DNA of 31,996 bases, from the NCBI GenBank assembly GCA_021029095.1, contig JAJOHG010000294.1, positions 1 to 31,996 on the forward strand, written 5' to 3'. Below are positions 9,956-19,955 of the stretch, piece by piece. Origin of the DNA: Phellopilus nigrolimitatus (Eukaryota; Basidiomycota; Agaricomycetes; Hymenochaetales; Hymenochaetaceae). The position numbers were made by a program, and so were the translations under genes. The notes beneath the pieces are model-generated. The model was given only the letters and a program-made list of their open reading frames with translations, was not told the DNA's origin and did no database searches. How positions within the stretch are numbered: the first letter of the stretch is position 1; the number at the start of each line of letters is the position of its first letter.

Positions 9956-10365
9956 TGCAGATCCTTTCAGCTTATGTAACTCAAAGCAAATAATATCCCC
10001 CTTCATTTTACTCGGGAATTCTGCATTGCTAAGAAATTCTGAATACAAGATTATGCTAATATACACCCCAGCTATCAGCTGGCAGTTTTTTCTCATATGT
10101 TTGCTCTTTTGTTCCAGAGTTATACAAGGAACCATTCAGCTGACAAATCATGAAGCTCGGTGCAGATCCTTTCAGCTTATGTAACTCAAAGCAAATAATA
10201 TCCCCCTTCATTTAACATGGGAATTCTGCATTGCTAAGAAATTCTGAATACAAGATTATGCTAATATACACCCCAGCTATCAGCTGGCAGTTTTATCTCA
10301 TATGTTTGCTCCTTTGTTCCAGAGTTATACAAGGAACCATTCAGCTGACAAATCATGAAGCTCGG
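9956..10365 (+). repeat. 205-bp direct tandem duplication inside the hAT element
   Basis: The segment 9956-10160 is repeated at 10161-10365 with only a few substitutions (for example TTTTACTC versus TTTAACAT). It sits just upstream of the transposase start, so it may duplicate the promoter or 5'UTR. Confidence 0.93.
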
Positions 10366-10446
10366 TCTAACCCGTAAACTGTACAGTAGTTTCCTGAAGC
10401 AAAACATGCAATACAGCAGATTTTCCTCATCAGCATCGTGTCCGCT

Positions 10447-13400
10447 ATGGCTTCGGATGATGAACACCCAGACGGCTGTGCTCTTGACAAAAATGGCTCC
10501 CTCAAGGATGCCTCGGAAATTGATTTCATTCATTCACCAAGTGATCTCGTGCCGATTTCTGGTCCCAATGCTCCAAAAAACAATCCTCCTACCTCTCCTA
10601 CTCCTGCTTCAAGAAGGCCTATTCGGAATGCCAACCGCAATAAATTGAACCACGCATTACGCTTTGAGAACGATCAGGACTCAGATGCACCTGATTCGGA
10701 CTCGGACTCTCATGCATTGGGCAAGAAGCGCCAACGTAACGAGCCTGATCAGGCTCAGAAGCAAAAGGGACCTCCCGCGAAGAAGTCAAAACCTCCTGGG
10801 ACAAATAAGAAGACAGCTAAGCAGGCCGGAAAGCCGGGTACAAATCGTGCTCTGCAGCTGTCTATTGCTCAGCGCTTCTTGACGAATCCAGACCCTCCAT
10901 CCACATCCATTGACGATCAATCAGCTTCGGTGTCAGCCGCTGTTCTCCCGCTAGGCAACACTGCTTCTATTGAATCAGTATCTACTTCCGAGCCTTGTGG
11001 CGAAATTGTTCAGCAACCCGAGCTGCCAGCGGTCTCTATTGATGTCAATATCTCAATGCAGAAGAGGGGTGCACGCGCTCGAGAAGACGTGATGACCATT
11101 TTCAAGGAGGTTGTCATTGATAACCAGCCTGGGTTCGAGTGTGAAATCTGCATGTAAGTTGTGACTAATTTCTGAGCTTTTGTCGGCGCCATTGCTCGAA
11201 TATAATCAACTCACTTTACATAATTTCATCTTAGGGATCTTCTCAGTCGGAACCCTGCCAAGTACAAGAAGGAACTGAAGGGGCATTATGTTGGTAATCT
11301 GTCATCGATGTGTCGCCATATCGGGCGCCAAACAATGGAAGACTATTTACATTTCCGCACGTACGAGAAGCGCTGCATTGAGCGCGGCCTTACAAATGTA
11401 TTCAAACGTCATCTTGAGTATACTCTTCCGAAGGAGTTGAGGGACCGAAAAGACAAGGCAGACGGAGCGTAAGTGGATATTGGTACTTTAGTGCGCTTCA
11501 TATGGCTTATTTAATGATAGGCAACATGCAATTGATAGTTTCTTTGGACCTAATCAAAACGACACCCATAGTTGGACGAAGGAAGGGTTGGGAGAGCATG
11601 TCGAGAACTATCTTATTGATACAAATACGGTCCGAGCCAGTTTTTATAAGCTTAAATTTACTGGTTTACCGGTCTAATCCTCTTCTTACAAACCTAAGGC
11701 TCCAAATACGGTCACTCACAAATCCTTCCTCAAACTTCTGGCGTTTCAACGCGGCCCGAAGCACAAAGACACAGATATCTCAAGCCCAAACACGTACACA
11801 AAGAACATCATCATTCGGGCAAAGGGCGTAGAAGCTAAGCTTAAGTCGGAGTTACAGGCATGTGTAAAAATCAGCACGCTTCTACTCTTCTACTGATTTA
11901 TATCTAAAAATGGTTTTATAGGCTGCTCCTGGGAAAGTCTCATTGACTTATGACGGCTGGACATCTAAGTCAATGACGTCGTACATGGGTGTGACAGTCC
12001 ATTGGATAACGCATGACTGGATCATGCGCTCACAAATGCTGTCATTTTCGGAGCTCAAGGGCAGTCATACAGGCGAAAATCAAGCTGACCATCTGTATGC
12101 AGTCCTTGCGAAACACGGGATCTTGGATAAAGTAAGCAATTACATTTGCATCGTGCTGATAAGCTTTATGATGATGTTACGTTCTTACAGCAAATGAATG
12201 CGACCGGCGATAACGTCTCCGTGAATGATGTAACAATGGTGATTCTTGCAGCGCTTTTAGGAAGTCGCAATCAAATTGAGATGGATCCCGTTGAGCAACG
12301 TTCCCAGTTTGTCTTTTCTTTGTCTTTTATTATTTATTAAATCTAACTACTGTATGTATTAAGTTGTTTTGAACATGCTCTTGCCCTTGCGACAAAAGCA
12401 TTCCTCACTGCCCTTCTCCCGTCAAAGAAAGTGCTGAATTCGGAACAGGAAACACAAAGTTGTGCAAAGACGCCTCCGCTGCAGACGACACTGACAACAG
12501 CCACGACAACGGGCAGCAGTGAAGAAAATAATGACGACCTCGAAGACGACATCCAAGCACTTATTAAGGAAGTCAAAAAAACTGTCGACGCACTTCCCAA
12601 AAGCTCAGACGAGAAACAGCTGCTCGGAACGCTCCTGTTGAAAATCCGTGGTTTCATTGCAAAGGTATGGGCTTGATCTAGCTTTCTCTTGTCGTCCATA
12701 AGCAGAGAACTAGCATCCTGAGACGAGGGAAACTTTCCCTCCTGGTCGCTATCTCTAGACTACACTTTTTATAACACGAAACTGACCTTGTCTCTTTTCC
12801 CTTAGGTTCGTAGATCTCCGTCAGCAAAAAGTTACTTCTTAGATTGCTGTAAAGCGGCATCAACGGACGTTCTTGAGCTTGTCCCATATGCGAAGACCCG
12901 GTGGCAAACATGGGAAGCAGTGCTGCGTCGCTTCCTTGTTCTGAACAAGGTATGTTTACTCATAATTTGAAACCAATCTGTCTCTGCGCTCCCGGATATC
13001 CAGTATGGAAAGTGTTCACATGTTTCCCTTCGATGATTCTATCAAGGGCCTCAGTGGCAACATTTTTGAGGTGTATCTTAAGCGAGCACAACAGTTTCAA
13101 AGGCTGTGGTGGCATGCATGAAGTCGAGTTCAAAGTTATCGAGACTGACCCAAATCTTGCTCTATAAAGGCTATCGACGTTTTCACTCGTAACGCAGATT
13201 TTGTTCCAGATGTGCCTCGAGTTGACAGAGGCCAGCCCACTTATAACTCTTACAGCTTCTCCGATACGGAATGGCAATTGATAGCACTGATACACCGTGT
13301 CCTCAAGGTGAGTATACTTCTTCAATGCAGTGCGATCTGTTTCCTGACTTATGTGCATAGGAATCAAATGCTATTCAACAGCAGTTTTCATCGGACCAAC

Positions 13401-14308
13401 AGCCGTCCGTATGGCAAGTCCTACCGGCACTCGAGTCCTTCTTGTCAAATTGGAAAGAAATGCACGACAACCCTGAGTTTCTTGTCCTGCGCGATTCCCT
13501 TTCCAAAGGGATAGAGACAATTGAAAAGTATTTTGGAAAGGCAACGAGATCGAGTGCGCAAGTCATCAATCTTTGTAAGTGCTTTTATTTATTTATTTAC
13601 TTGGTCATACCCTACTAAGTATGATATGGCAATAGTTCTCAATCCGGTTTCAAAGGGAGAGTATTTTGAGGCGTTCTGGACAGAAGAAGGACAGAAATTT
13701 GCGAAGGAAACTGCTGAAAGGGTTGTAAGTAGTCCAAATATGCGAAGTAAATATTTCTAATCATAATCTTTTTCTCTTCTAGTTTGACAAATACAGTAGT
13801 GCCCTCTCCGCGCAGAAAGCAGGATCTACGGAGCCTTCGCATGTGGTGTCTAGCACTGTATCGTCGACTCCTGGTCCATCCTCAACTTCCTCTCAGACAT
13901 ATGGGTGTGACCGTCTACGTGCTGCTGCTGAGTCCCGCCGCCGCCGAGAGGAGAATATACCAAAGGATATAAGGGAGGAGCTTACACGCTACAGTAAGGA
14001 TCCTCTCGAGGATCCAGGGAAGCCCATTAATCTTCTTTTGTGGTGGAAGGTACGTCATTTCCATTTGTGATAAAACTGTGTTACTGACATGATTCATGCA
14101 GGCAAATGAGTTCCGTTACCCAGTACTAGCACGGATGGCTCGTGACTACCTCGCCATCCAGGCATCATCAGTGCCATGCGAGTGTCTCTTCTCAATGGCC
14201 GGACTCGCCGATACCAACCGAAGAAACCGCACATCTGTTCAGACATTCTCGGCCATGCAAACAGTCCGAGACTACCGGCAAATGCTTGCGCGGCTGGAAC
14301 AGATGTAA
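10447..14308 (+). CDS. hAT transposase, 13-exon model, 966 aa
   Basis: Model exons: 10447-11153, 11235-11468, 11521-11629, 11699-11863, 11922-12131, 12191-12306, 12364-12664, 12806-12949, 13170-13307, 13361-13574, 13636-13724, 13783-14049, 14102-14308. The frame is kept throughout. Features are a basic nuclear-localisation stretch (residues about 92-135), a CEIC-containing BED-like finger (about 232-260), LTYDGWTS with the first acidic residue (D416), GDNVSVND with the second (D482), a CFEH motif (the C-x2-H of the hAT RNase H fold), KTRW, and the C-terminal dimerisation block DPLEDPGKP...NLLLWWK followed by SSVPCECLFSMAG, which matches the SERxFS region holding the third acidic residue. Weak points are the GTCCGA donor at 11630 (without this intron a TAA stays in frame) and the donor at 11864, where a GC-AG alternative exists. 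The intron at 12950-13169 is unusually long. The enzyme should cut at the TIRs and leave 8-bp duplications. Confidence 0.88.
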
Positions 14309-14387
14309 TAACATATATCTTAAGCCTTTATAATGTGTAGGTACATAAAACTAATGTCTACTGCGTAATCTGTGTGTACAAAATTAC

Positions 14388-14548
14388 TGGGTCAGGAGGC
14401 CGACCTCGGGTCGACCCTGGCCTGACCCGCTGGGCCAGGTCGGTAGCGGGTCAAGGCGGGCCAGGTCGGGGTCGAGAAATTTTCAGAAACTCTGACCAGG
14501 CCGGGTCAGGGTCAGGGGGAAAAATGCCCTGACCCGAACCGACCTGGC
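14388..14548. repeat. right subterminal array of the hAT element
   Basis: GGGTCAGG, CTGACCCG and GGTCGGG words repeat in both orientations, mirroring the left array at 9508-9680. Confidence 0.65.
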
Positions 14549-14562
14549 CTTTGAGAACACTA

Positions 14563-14570
14563 ATTCGTAT
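14563..14570. repeat. 8-bp target site duplication, right (ATTCGTAT)
   Basis: Exact copy of 9483-9490, immediately after the right TIR. Confidence 0.95.
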
Positions 14571-14800
14571 ATGATAGAACAGCGCGAGAGAAAGAAGAAC
14601 GAGATCGCGAGCCTGCCCACGGACATGCGGCGTGTGGAATGGCACGCCCTGGCGGTGGTATGGCGGGAACCGGGTCCTCTGCCGTCGCCGAATGTTCTCC
14701 GCCGGTACCAGCCTGCGAGGAGGAGGCGGGTGCAAGGAGCAGTTCGGGCAGAGCGGTGTGTGGTGAGAGTCCTGGATGACGATTCCTGACGTAAGAAAAA
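14571..14800 (-). pseudogene. TRIP4-type copy D, 3' remnant beyond the hAT insertion
   Basis: The bases from 14577 (ACAGCGCGAGAGAAAGAAG) continue the sequence interrupted at 9490 and match the 3' region of copies A, B and C. From about 14628 (GCGTGTGGAATGGCACGCC) the match is to the zone encoding the C-terminal half of copy C. Relative to C there is a deletion between the 3'UTR block and this zone. No open product remains and the zinc finger exon is absent. Homology fades at about 14710-14800, just before the GATA fragment on the other strand. Confidence 0.5.
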
Positions 14801-14833
14801 GATCACGTGCTGGCACACAGTCTCGACACAGTC

Positions 14834-15069
14834 TCGGCAGGCAGCCGCCCACCATCGAAACGCGGGCGAGGCGCGACGCACACCCCGCTGTGGAGGCGCA
14901 CGCTGAACGACGAACGCAACTGCAATGCGTGCGGATTGTACTGCAAGATGGTGTGTACAAAATGTATTTAGCGTGCGAATCGATTTGATTGATTATTTGT
15001 TTTTTGCAGCATAAAAAGCCGCGCCGCACAATGATAGCGCCGTACTCGTCGTACGCGACGGAGACGTAG
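14834..15069 (+). pseudogene. GATA-type zinc finger fragment with intron
   Basis: The plus strand reads ATHTPLWRRTLNDERNCNAC GLYCKM, then a GTGTGT...TTTTGCAG intron (14951-15009), then HKKPRRTM. WRR, CNACGLY and the HK-P-R tail are the core and basic tail of a GATA DNA-binding finger (C-x2-C-x17-18-C-x2-C). The first Cys pair is not present in frame: the preceding residues read SKRGRG. That half is either mutated or lay on an exon that was not captured. The reading ends at a TAG (15067-15069). Original function would be sequence-specific transcription control; this piece is a non-functional fragment. Confidence 0.62.
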
Positions 15070-15165
15070 AGCGCGACGATGGCGTCGCGCTCATCGATCT
15101 TCGTGAGGGCACGGAATACGCGTACCCGCCGTTCTCCACTGGCGGCGCGCACATCAGGAAATACC

Positions 15166-15500
15166 TACCCTGTAAAATCCCGTAAAATCCCGTAAAATCC
15201 CGTAAAATCCGTAAAATCCTTTCGAAATTTTAAGGATTTTACGATTTTACGATTTTACGATTTTGATGACCCCCCTTGCCGATTTTACGGATTTTATGAA
15301 TTTGAACTGATTTGATATGATTTGACAAGGATTTGATATGATTTGAAGCAAAAGGATTGTATTTTAACGTAGATTTAATAATTTGAAGCATTATTTACAT
15401 CTTTTTAGTCGCTTTTGATGCGGTTTTGCATGCTTTTGACAGTTTTTTACGTGCTTTTGATGGTTTTTATGTGCTTTTGACAGGTTTTGAGTGCTTTTGA
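15166..15500. repeat. left terminal repeats and AT-rich TTTGA/TTTTGA zone
   Basis: GTAAAATCCC units (15171-15225) are followed by inverse GATTTTACG units (15235-15300), then degenerate GATTTGATAT and CTTTTGACAGG words to about 15507. No coding frame is visible. Confidence 0.75.
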
Positions 15501-15539
15501 CAGGTTAATTCTGAAGGATTACAGAAATTCATAGCTTGC

Positions 15540-15826
15540 ATTCTACCGGCATTACAGTGAAGCATATAGTATTCAAGAACCATTAAAACGTCGTACACAT
15601 CGAACACCGCGAGCCACCTCCCGTCGTCTGATATCGCATTCGCGCACACGTTCGTCGTCATGTCGAGCTCCATGTCGAGTGGTTTTTCGTACCCGCACTC
15701 TTCGGTGTTCACGTCTTTTGGTGTCTCTTCCTCTCCGGCCCCGCTGCGCCATCCCCACCGTCAACGTCCACCGCCTCTGCCACACGCAGGTCTGCCTCGA
15801 GCGCGCTCGGCACGCGCGCACGCCCC
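15540..15826 (-). pseudogene. Utp4-like WD40 fragment, downstream part
   Basis: On the minus strand, joined across the nested element, SVWHIT continues as GRARVPSALEADLRVAEAVDV until a TGA. In a shifted frame EKPLDMELDMTTNVCANAIS then DDGRWLAVFDVYDV follows. LDMELD-TTN and AISDDGRWLAVSD are characteristic of fungal Utp4, a WD40 subunit of the t-UTP/SSU processome needed for 18S rRNA maturation in the nucleolus. The normal SD-YE is FDVYDV here, and the frame then degenerates into the AT-rich repeat. It is a captured, non-functional fragment. Confidence 0.6.
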
Positions 15827-15834
15827 GTGATGTG
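15827..15834. repeat. 8-bp direct repeat GTGATGTG, left flank of the nested element
   Basis: GTGATGTG occurs here and at 22119-22126, directly outside the inverted arms. If both are joined, the Utp4-like minus-strand frame reads through, which supports a target site duplication. Confidence 0.75.
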
Positions 15835-15866
15835 AGTCGTCATTACTATATCTGTTACAATTCAAG

Positions 15867-16864
15867 GACGTATGTCTCTAAACCCATGTGTATAACTGAG
15901 CACGTCTGTAAAATGGATTACAAAGCGGCCTAATGACAGCCTGTGAGCGATTGTAAAATATTGTGAGACAGATTGTATAAAGCTTTGTAATATTGGCAAT
16001 GGCTTATTGTACAAAAATGCGGAGGGCTGTTAATACAGCAGGGACGTGCTGTAAAAAAATGCGGAGGCCTGTTAATACAGCAGGGACATATTGTACAAAA
16101 ATGCGAGGTGCTGTAAATATAATGCGGACCTCTTGTACAAAAATGCGGCAGCTTGTAATTACGGCGGGGACATATTGTACAAAAGTGCGGAGGCTTGTAA
16201 TTACAGCAAGGACGTATTGTACAAAAATGCGGAGGCTTGTAATTACAGCAAGGACGTATTGTACAAAAGTGCGGAGGCCTGTAGTTATATTGGGGACCTA
16301 CTGTACAAAAATGCGGAGGCCTGTTAATACAGCAGGGACATATTGTACAAAAGTGCGGAGGCTTGTAATTACAGCAAGGACGTATTGTACAAAATGCGGA
16401 GGCTTGTAATTACAGCAAGGACGTATTGTACAAAAGTGCGGAGGCCTGTAGTTATATTGGGGACCTACTGTACAAAAATGCGGAGGCCTGTTAATACAGC
16501 CGGGACATACTGTACAAAAATGCGGGGTGCTGTAATTACAGCAGGGACCTATTGTACAAAAATGTGGAGTACTGTAATTGAAATATGAACCAATTGTAAT
16601 TTTTTAGAGCTGTAGTTTTATTTCTCCTGGCCCACTGTAATCAAATTCGGAGGGCTGTAATTTAAATATGGATCATCCACCGGCAATAAACCAGCAGCTC
16701 GGCACTTATGGTGCCTTCAATTTCTGCCACGTGCGGCATGCGTGGTAATCACCGCGTTTCCAAGGTGTCCGGCTAGGATTACATGATAGGTAGTGAAATC
16801 AGCCAAACTAATCTGGGACAGCTCACCAATTGATCGCGCGCCTGTCCGGATCACACACCTTTTT
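15867..16864 (+). repeat. left 998-bp inverted arm with 42-bp tandem units
   Basis: From about 16009 to 16600 roughly 14 units of about 42 bp repeat TGTACAAAAATGCGGAGGCC followed by a TGTAATTACAGC or TGTTAATACAGC block and GGGACATAT. The unit length is a multiple of three and lacks stops in two frames, so it yields artefactual frames such as YKNAEACNYSKDVL repeats. I do not call them genes. Confidence 0.95.
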
Positions 16865-16997
16865 TTTGCGATGGCCAGCCGATTGTTGCTTTTGTATTTA
16901 CATTGTTTACGCTGCCGGCCTTTTCTTGTTATAGTAATTATTTATCTTTGTAACGCCGTCTTGCCTAGCACGATGAATACTGTGCCAGACTTCGGCA

Positions 16998-17060
16998 TGA
17001 AACCAGCCTATACTAATTAGGACAGCTTGCGGACACTCTCGACTGATCGCGCGCCTGCTT
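16998..17060 (+). repeat. degenerate direct repeat of the inner arm end
   Basis: GAAACCAGCC...ACTAATTAGGACAGCTT and GATCGCGCGCCTG echo 16795-16853 (CAGCCAAACTAATCTGGGACAG, GATCGCGCGCCTG). An older copy of the arm boundary therefore lies about 200 bp inside it. Confidence 0.6.
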
Positions 17061-17099
17061 TTTCAGGCGGTTGGCCGACGCGATTCCGACGCACCGCCG

Positions 17100-18070
17100 C
17101 GTCGTTCCCCGCCGCACCCGCCACCACATCGAGCTCTGCTTTTTTTTTGCCTTTGTATTTTTATTGTTTGACTATGATACTACAAAGATTACACTAAAGA
17201 GGAGGGGAGAGGAAGTGCCTTCGCGCTCACCCTCCCGCCGCGCGTTGCGTCGCGTCCCAGTGCTCGCCCGCCCGCCCGTCCGCCGCGCGTCGCGTCGGGC
17301 CCCGCGCCCGTCCACCTACTGTGCACTCCGGCGCGCTCGCCCTGCAGGTTCGCTCGACCCCGCCGAGCAGTCAGTGCCAACTCGCGCACTCACATAAAAA
17401 AGCTCACCAAGAGATGGCCGCGTCATTGTCAAACCCGTTACTGCCTGCTCGCGCGCTCGCACCCGCTTACAGCGGCATGCAAAAGGAGCGCGACGGCTTC
17501 CTGCGTCTTGGCGAGTGACTCGGCGGCGGCGGCAGCGACGACGGCGAGGGCACCTCCTAGACCTGCTCGATGCGGTGACCGTGCATCCTCGCGCGCGTGG
17601 GGAGCGCGGAGGCGGCGCGTGCGGAGACAAAGACGAAGCGGTGCTGGTTCTGGTTGACCTTGACGTGCCAGCTGCGCCAGCAAGCGCGGGGAACGCTGAG
17701 GCGGCGAGCGCGGAGACGACGGCGAAGCAGCGCCGTTCTGGTTGACCTTGACGTGCCAGTGGCACCAGCCCACAGCGTGAATGCACGCACGCGCCGACAG
17801 CGAGTGGGAGACAGAGAGAGGGCGACAACGAGGGTGAGGGTGAGGGTGAGGGCGACGGCGATGGCAATGGCGACGGCGAGGACGACGGCGAGGGCGAGGG
17901 CGAGGGCGAGAGGGCGAGAGAGAGGGCGCGAGGGCAAGAGCGAGGGTGAGAGGGCGAGAGCGAGGCGGACGGCGACGGCGACGGCGACAGCGAGAGCGAG
18001 CAAGGCGGACGGCGACAGCGAGACAGATGGCGAGCAGACGACGACGACGACGACGATAAGAAAAAAAGAA
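17100..18070. repeat. GC-rich low-complexity segment, (GGCGAN)n
   Basis: Arg/Pro/Ser-rich open frames on both strands arise from base composition. The region 17820-18050 is a degenerate GGCGAG/GGTGAG hexanucleotide array. A roughly 90-bp imperfect direct repeat lies at about 17610-17760 (two copies of CTGGTTGACCTTGACGTGCC). Nothing supports a real gene. Confidence 0.7.
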
Positions 18071-18079
18071 GCATGACGC

Positions 18080-19260
18080 GTCATGCACTCTTCCTCATTT
18101 GGAACGATCAGCGTTCCATATGTAGCAACACTCCCGTCTGCCGAGCACTTGCCGGCGTGGTGGCGTGCAGAAATTAACACAACTTTCTTGTTTCTTGCTT
18201 ATTTGTTTTAGATTGGAGTCCGATAATTTCCCGGAAATCTCACTTATGATTATATGTACTATAACATGCTTTCATTTGAGCTCCCCTGGCCTTTCTCTTA
18301 TTAGATATGAAAGAAATATTGATGCACCAGTATGAAGCAATGGATTGCAAAACATCTTGAGACCTACATGCTTTACCTAAAGTTCTAAAAAAAGTGAGCA
18401 TGTAGCTTATATGCATTCCTGAGCTTTAGTTTAAAGTTTTGCAGCTCTAGGTAATCTCAAGGCTGCATAATTAAGTATTTATGGGAAGCATTGCCCCAGC
18501 CTGCATGGTCTCACAGCCATTACACATTGATTTCATTTGTTTGATATCTTCAAGCTTCACTTTATAAGTTACTGTATCATATATAGTACTTATGTGAGAT
18601 TTGAGCTCAATTGTTTTTAAACTGATTGAGCTATGAGATACATAATACCAATGAAATGTCTTAAAATGCATTTCACCTGTATTCTTTGGTTTTTATAAAT
18701 TTTTACTTTGCAGATATAAGTCCGAGATATTATATGCAGCACTAAAGACCTATAAAGAGCCCAAAATAAAAATTACATGGCGAGAGAATGAGTCCCGGGC
18801 TCTTAAATAACAAAATGGTCATATTTTCTGGTCATTTAGAGATTTCTGGTCAAAATTAGTGATTGATTGTTGAATATTAATTTATTGTGAGCTCCAAAAA
18901 TTCTTGCAGTACAGGATAGGCATATTAGTATATAAAAAAGCAATATTCAAGTGTTAGATCAAGAGTTGAGAAGAAAATGTTTGTAGAGGGTACATTTGAA
19001 GTGGGAATGCATGTTGAGCAACATAATTTGCGTGCCGTTCATGCTTTCAAACATCAATTTCGAGATCACATACTTCCGACCTTTCCACAACTCATCAGAC
19101 ACCTGAATAATTTAAAGGCAAGCTAATACTGCTATCTAAAAAAGAAACGAGCTAATTCCGACCATTCGATCTATTTGTAAAAAATTATCTATGAAACTGC
19201 ATAAATAAGGTTTTACTTGAGAAGTCGACCAATATATGCTGTATTAAACAACATCAAAAA
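18080..19260. other. AT-rich interior with short coding-like remnants
   Basis: No long gene is present. Three short plus-strand pieces look like former exons: MKQWIAKHLETYMLYLK (about 18331), YKSEILYAALKTYKEPKIKI starting right after a TTTGCAG (about 18714), and the piece at 18979-19125 listed separately. They may be parts of a decayed element-encoded protein that I cannot name. Confidence 0.35.
18979..19125 (+). pseudogene. short coding-like remnant in the foldback loop
   Basis: The ATG opens MFVEGTFEVGMHVEQHNLRA then VHAFKHQFRDHILPTFPQLI and RHLNNLKAS before a stop. Composition is protein-like, unlike the surrounding AT-rich DNA. No family is recognised and no partner exon could be fixed. 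Confidence 0.3.
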
Positions 19261-19382
19261 CGATCGGGCCTTTGAAATTTTTTTATTATGTAGAGGTAAT
19301 ATATACACACACTCTCAAAAAATTTCAAGTTCTTTGGATGTGTAGTTTAGGTGCTATAAATCAGAGACGAACGGCACGAAAG

Positions 19383-19955
19383 ATGCAGTCCCAGCTCTCC
19401 TCGGGAAGTGCCGAGGAGCGTGAGACCAAGCGTGGACGTCGTCTGATGTCGCTCGTCGACATCGACAACGACCAACACAGCAGCCTCGCCGCTGCGCAAC
19501 GCAAAGTAAGTACATAAACTACATTCTATTACTTTTAATAACTGTCTAACTCTCTTTTTCAGTGTTTTTATGGCCATCACAGTGCGCAAAAAGGCGCTGT
19601 TGGCTGGCCGCGTCGCAACCTCTCCTCGCTGCCGGATTCCTTGCTCGTCCTCCTCGATCCGTCCGTACGCAGGCACGAGAAACTCTTCGCCATTCGCAAA
19701 ACCAGCACCTGCTGCAGTGAACACATCCACTACACCTGTATACACCGCCTTGCCTTCTCGCAACCGTCGCCGCCGCCACCGCGTCTCCGTTTCTCATCGC
19801 GTGCACGGGCGTGCCGCGGCCGGATCAGACGAGTGGATCGGACGGCGGGGACGCGCGAACGCATCGCGCTCGCAAGGTCCGCTACTCTGTCTCGTTCCAC
19901 CATTGAAGATCTCGCCTCGCGTCGACGATCGCGCGGCCCTCCTCTCCTCGTGTGA
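19383..19955 (+). CDS. hypothetical two-exon gene in the foldback loop
   Basis: An ATG at 19383 starts MQSQLSSGSAEERETKRGRR and LMSLVDIDNDQHSSLAAAQR, then a consensus intron (GTAAGT at 19506, CTTTTTCAG ending 19562) and a second exon in frame, CFYGHHSAQKGAVG, continuing to a TGA at 19953-19955. The first exon is charged and hydrophilic with no recognisable domain. The second soon runs into the repeat array, so its C-terminus is repeat-derived. It is the best gene candidate inside the loop, but it may be a decayed capture. A frame starting MAITVRKKALLAGR in exon 2 is an alternative if exon 1 is not joined. Confidence 0.35.

Larger units (their letters stand above)
9491..14562 (+). mobile_element. 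complete hAT DNA transposon, 5,072 bp
   Basis: The ends are the 14-bp perfect inverted repeat TAGTGTTCTCAAAG (9491-9504) and CTTTGAGAACACTA (14549-14562), bounded by exact 8-bp duplications. Inside are GC-rich subterminal arrays, a 205-bp tandem duplication and one plus-strand transposase gene with a hAT C-terminal dimerisation region. The element splits a duplicated TRIP4-type unit. The uninterrupted counterpart of its target is visible at 27779-27786 on the opposite strand. Exact TIRs and duplication, with a nearly stop-free gene model, suggest a young and possibly autonomous insertion. Confidence 0.95.

Noticed and set aside
10355..10648. Small frames upstream of and overlapping the transposase start
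   Set aside because: They overlap exon 1 in other frames and include the tandem duplication; no independent support.
12343..12699. Minus-strand frame of 118 residues in the hAT element
   Set aside because: It is the shadow of transposase exon 7, which is supported by frame continuity and hAT motifs.
15993..16588. Open frames of 78-138 residues in the inverted arms (also 21363-21958)
   Set aside because: They arise because the 42-bp tandem unit is divisible by three and lacks stops in two frames. Peptides are simple repeats and the arms look non-coding.
16009..16600. CRISPR-like array
   Set aside because: The units are contiguous near-identical tandem repeats without unique spacers, and the setting is eukaryotic.
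17316..18180. Long Arg/Pro/Ser frames on both strands (up to 252 residues)
   Set aside because: All frames are open because of GC-rich low-complexity sequence; there is no intron pattern or conserved motif.
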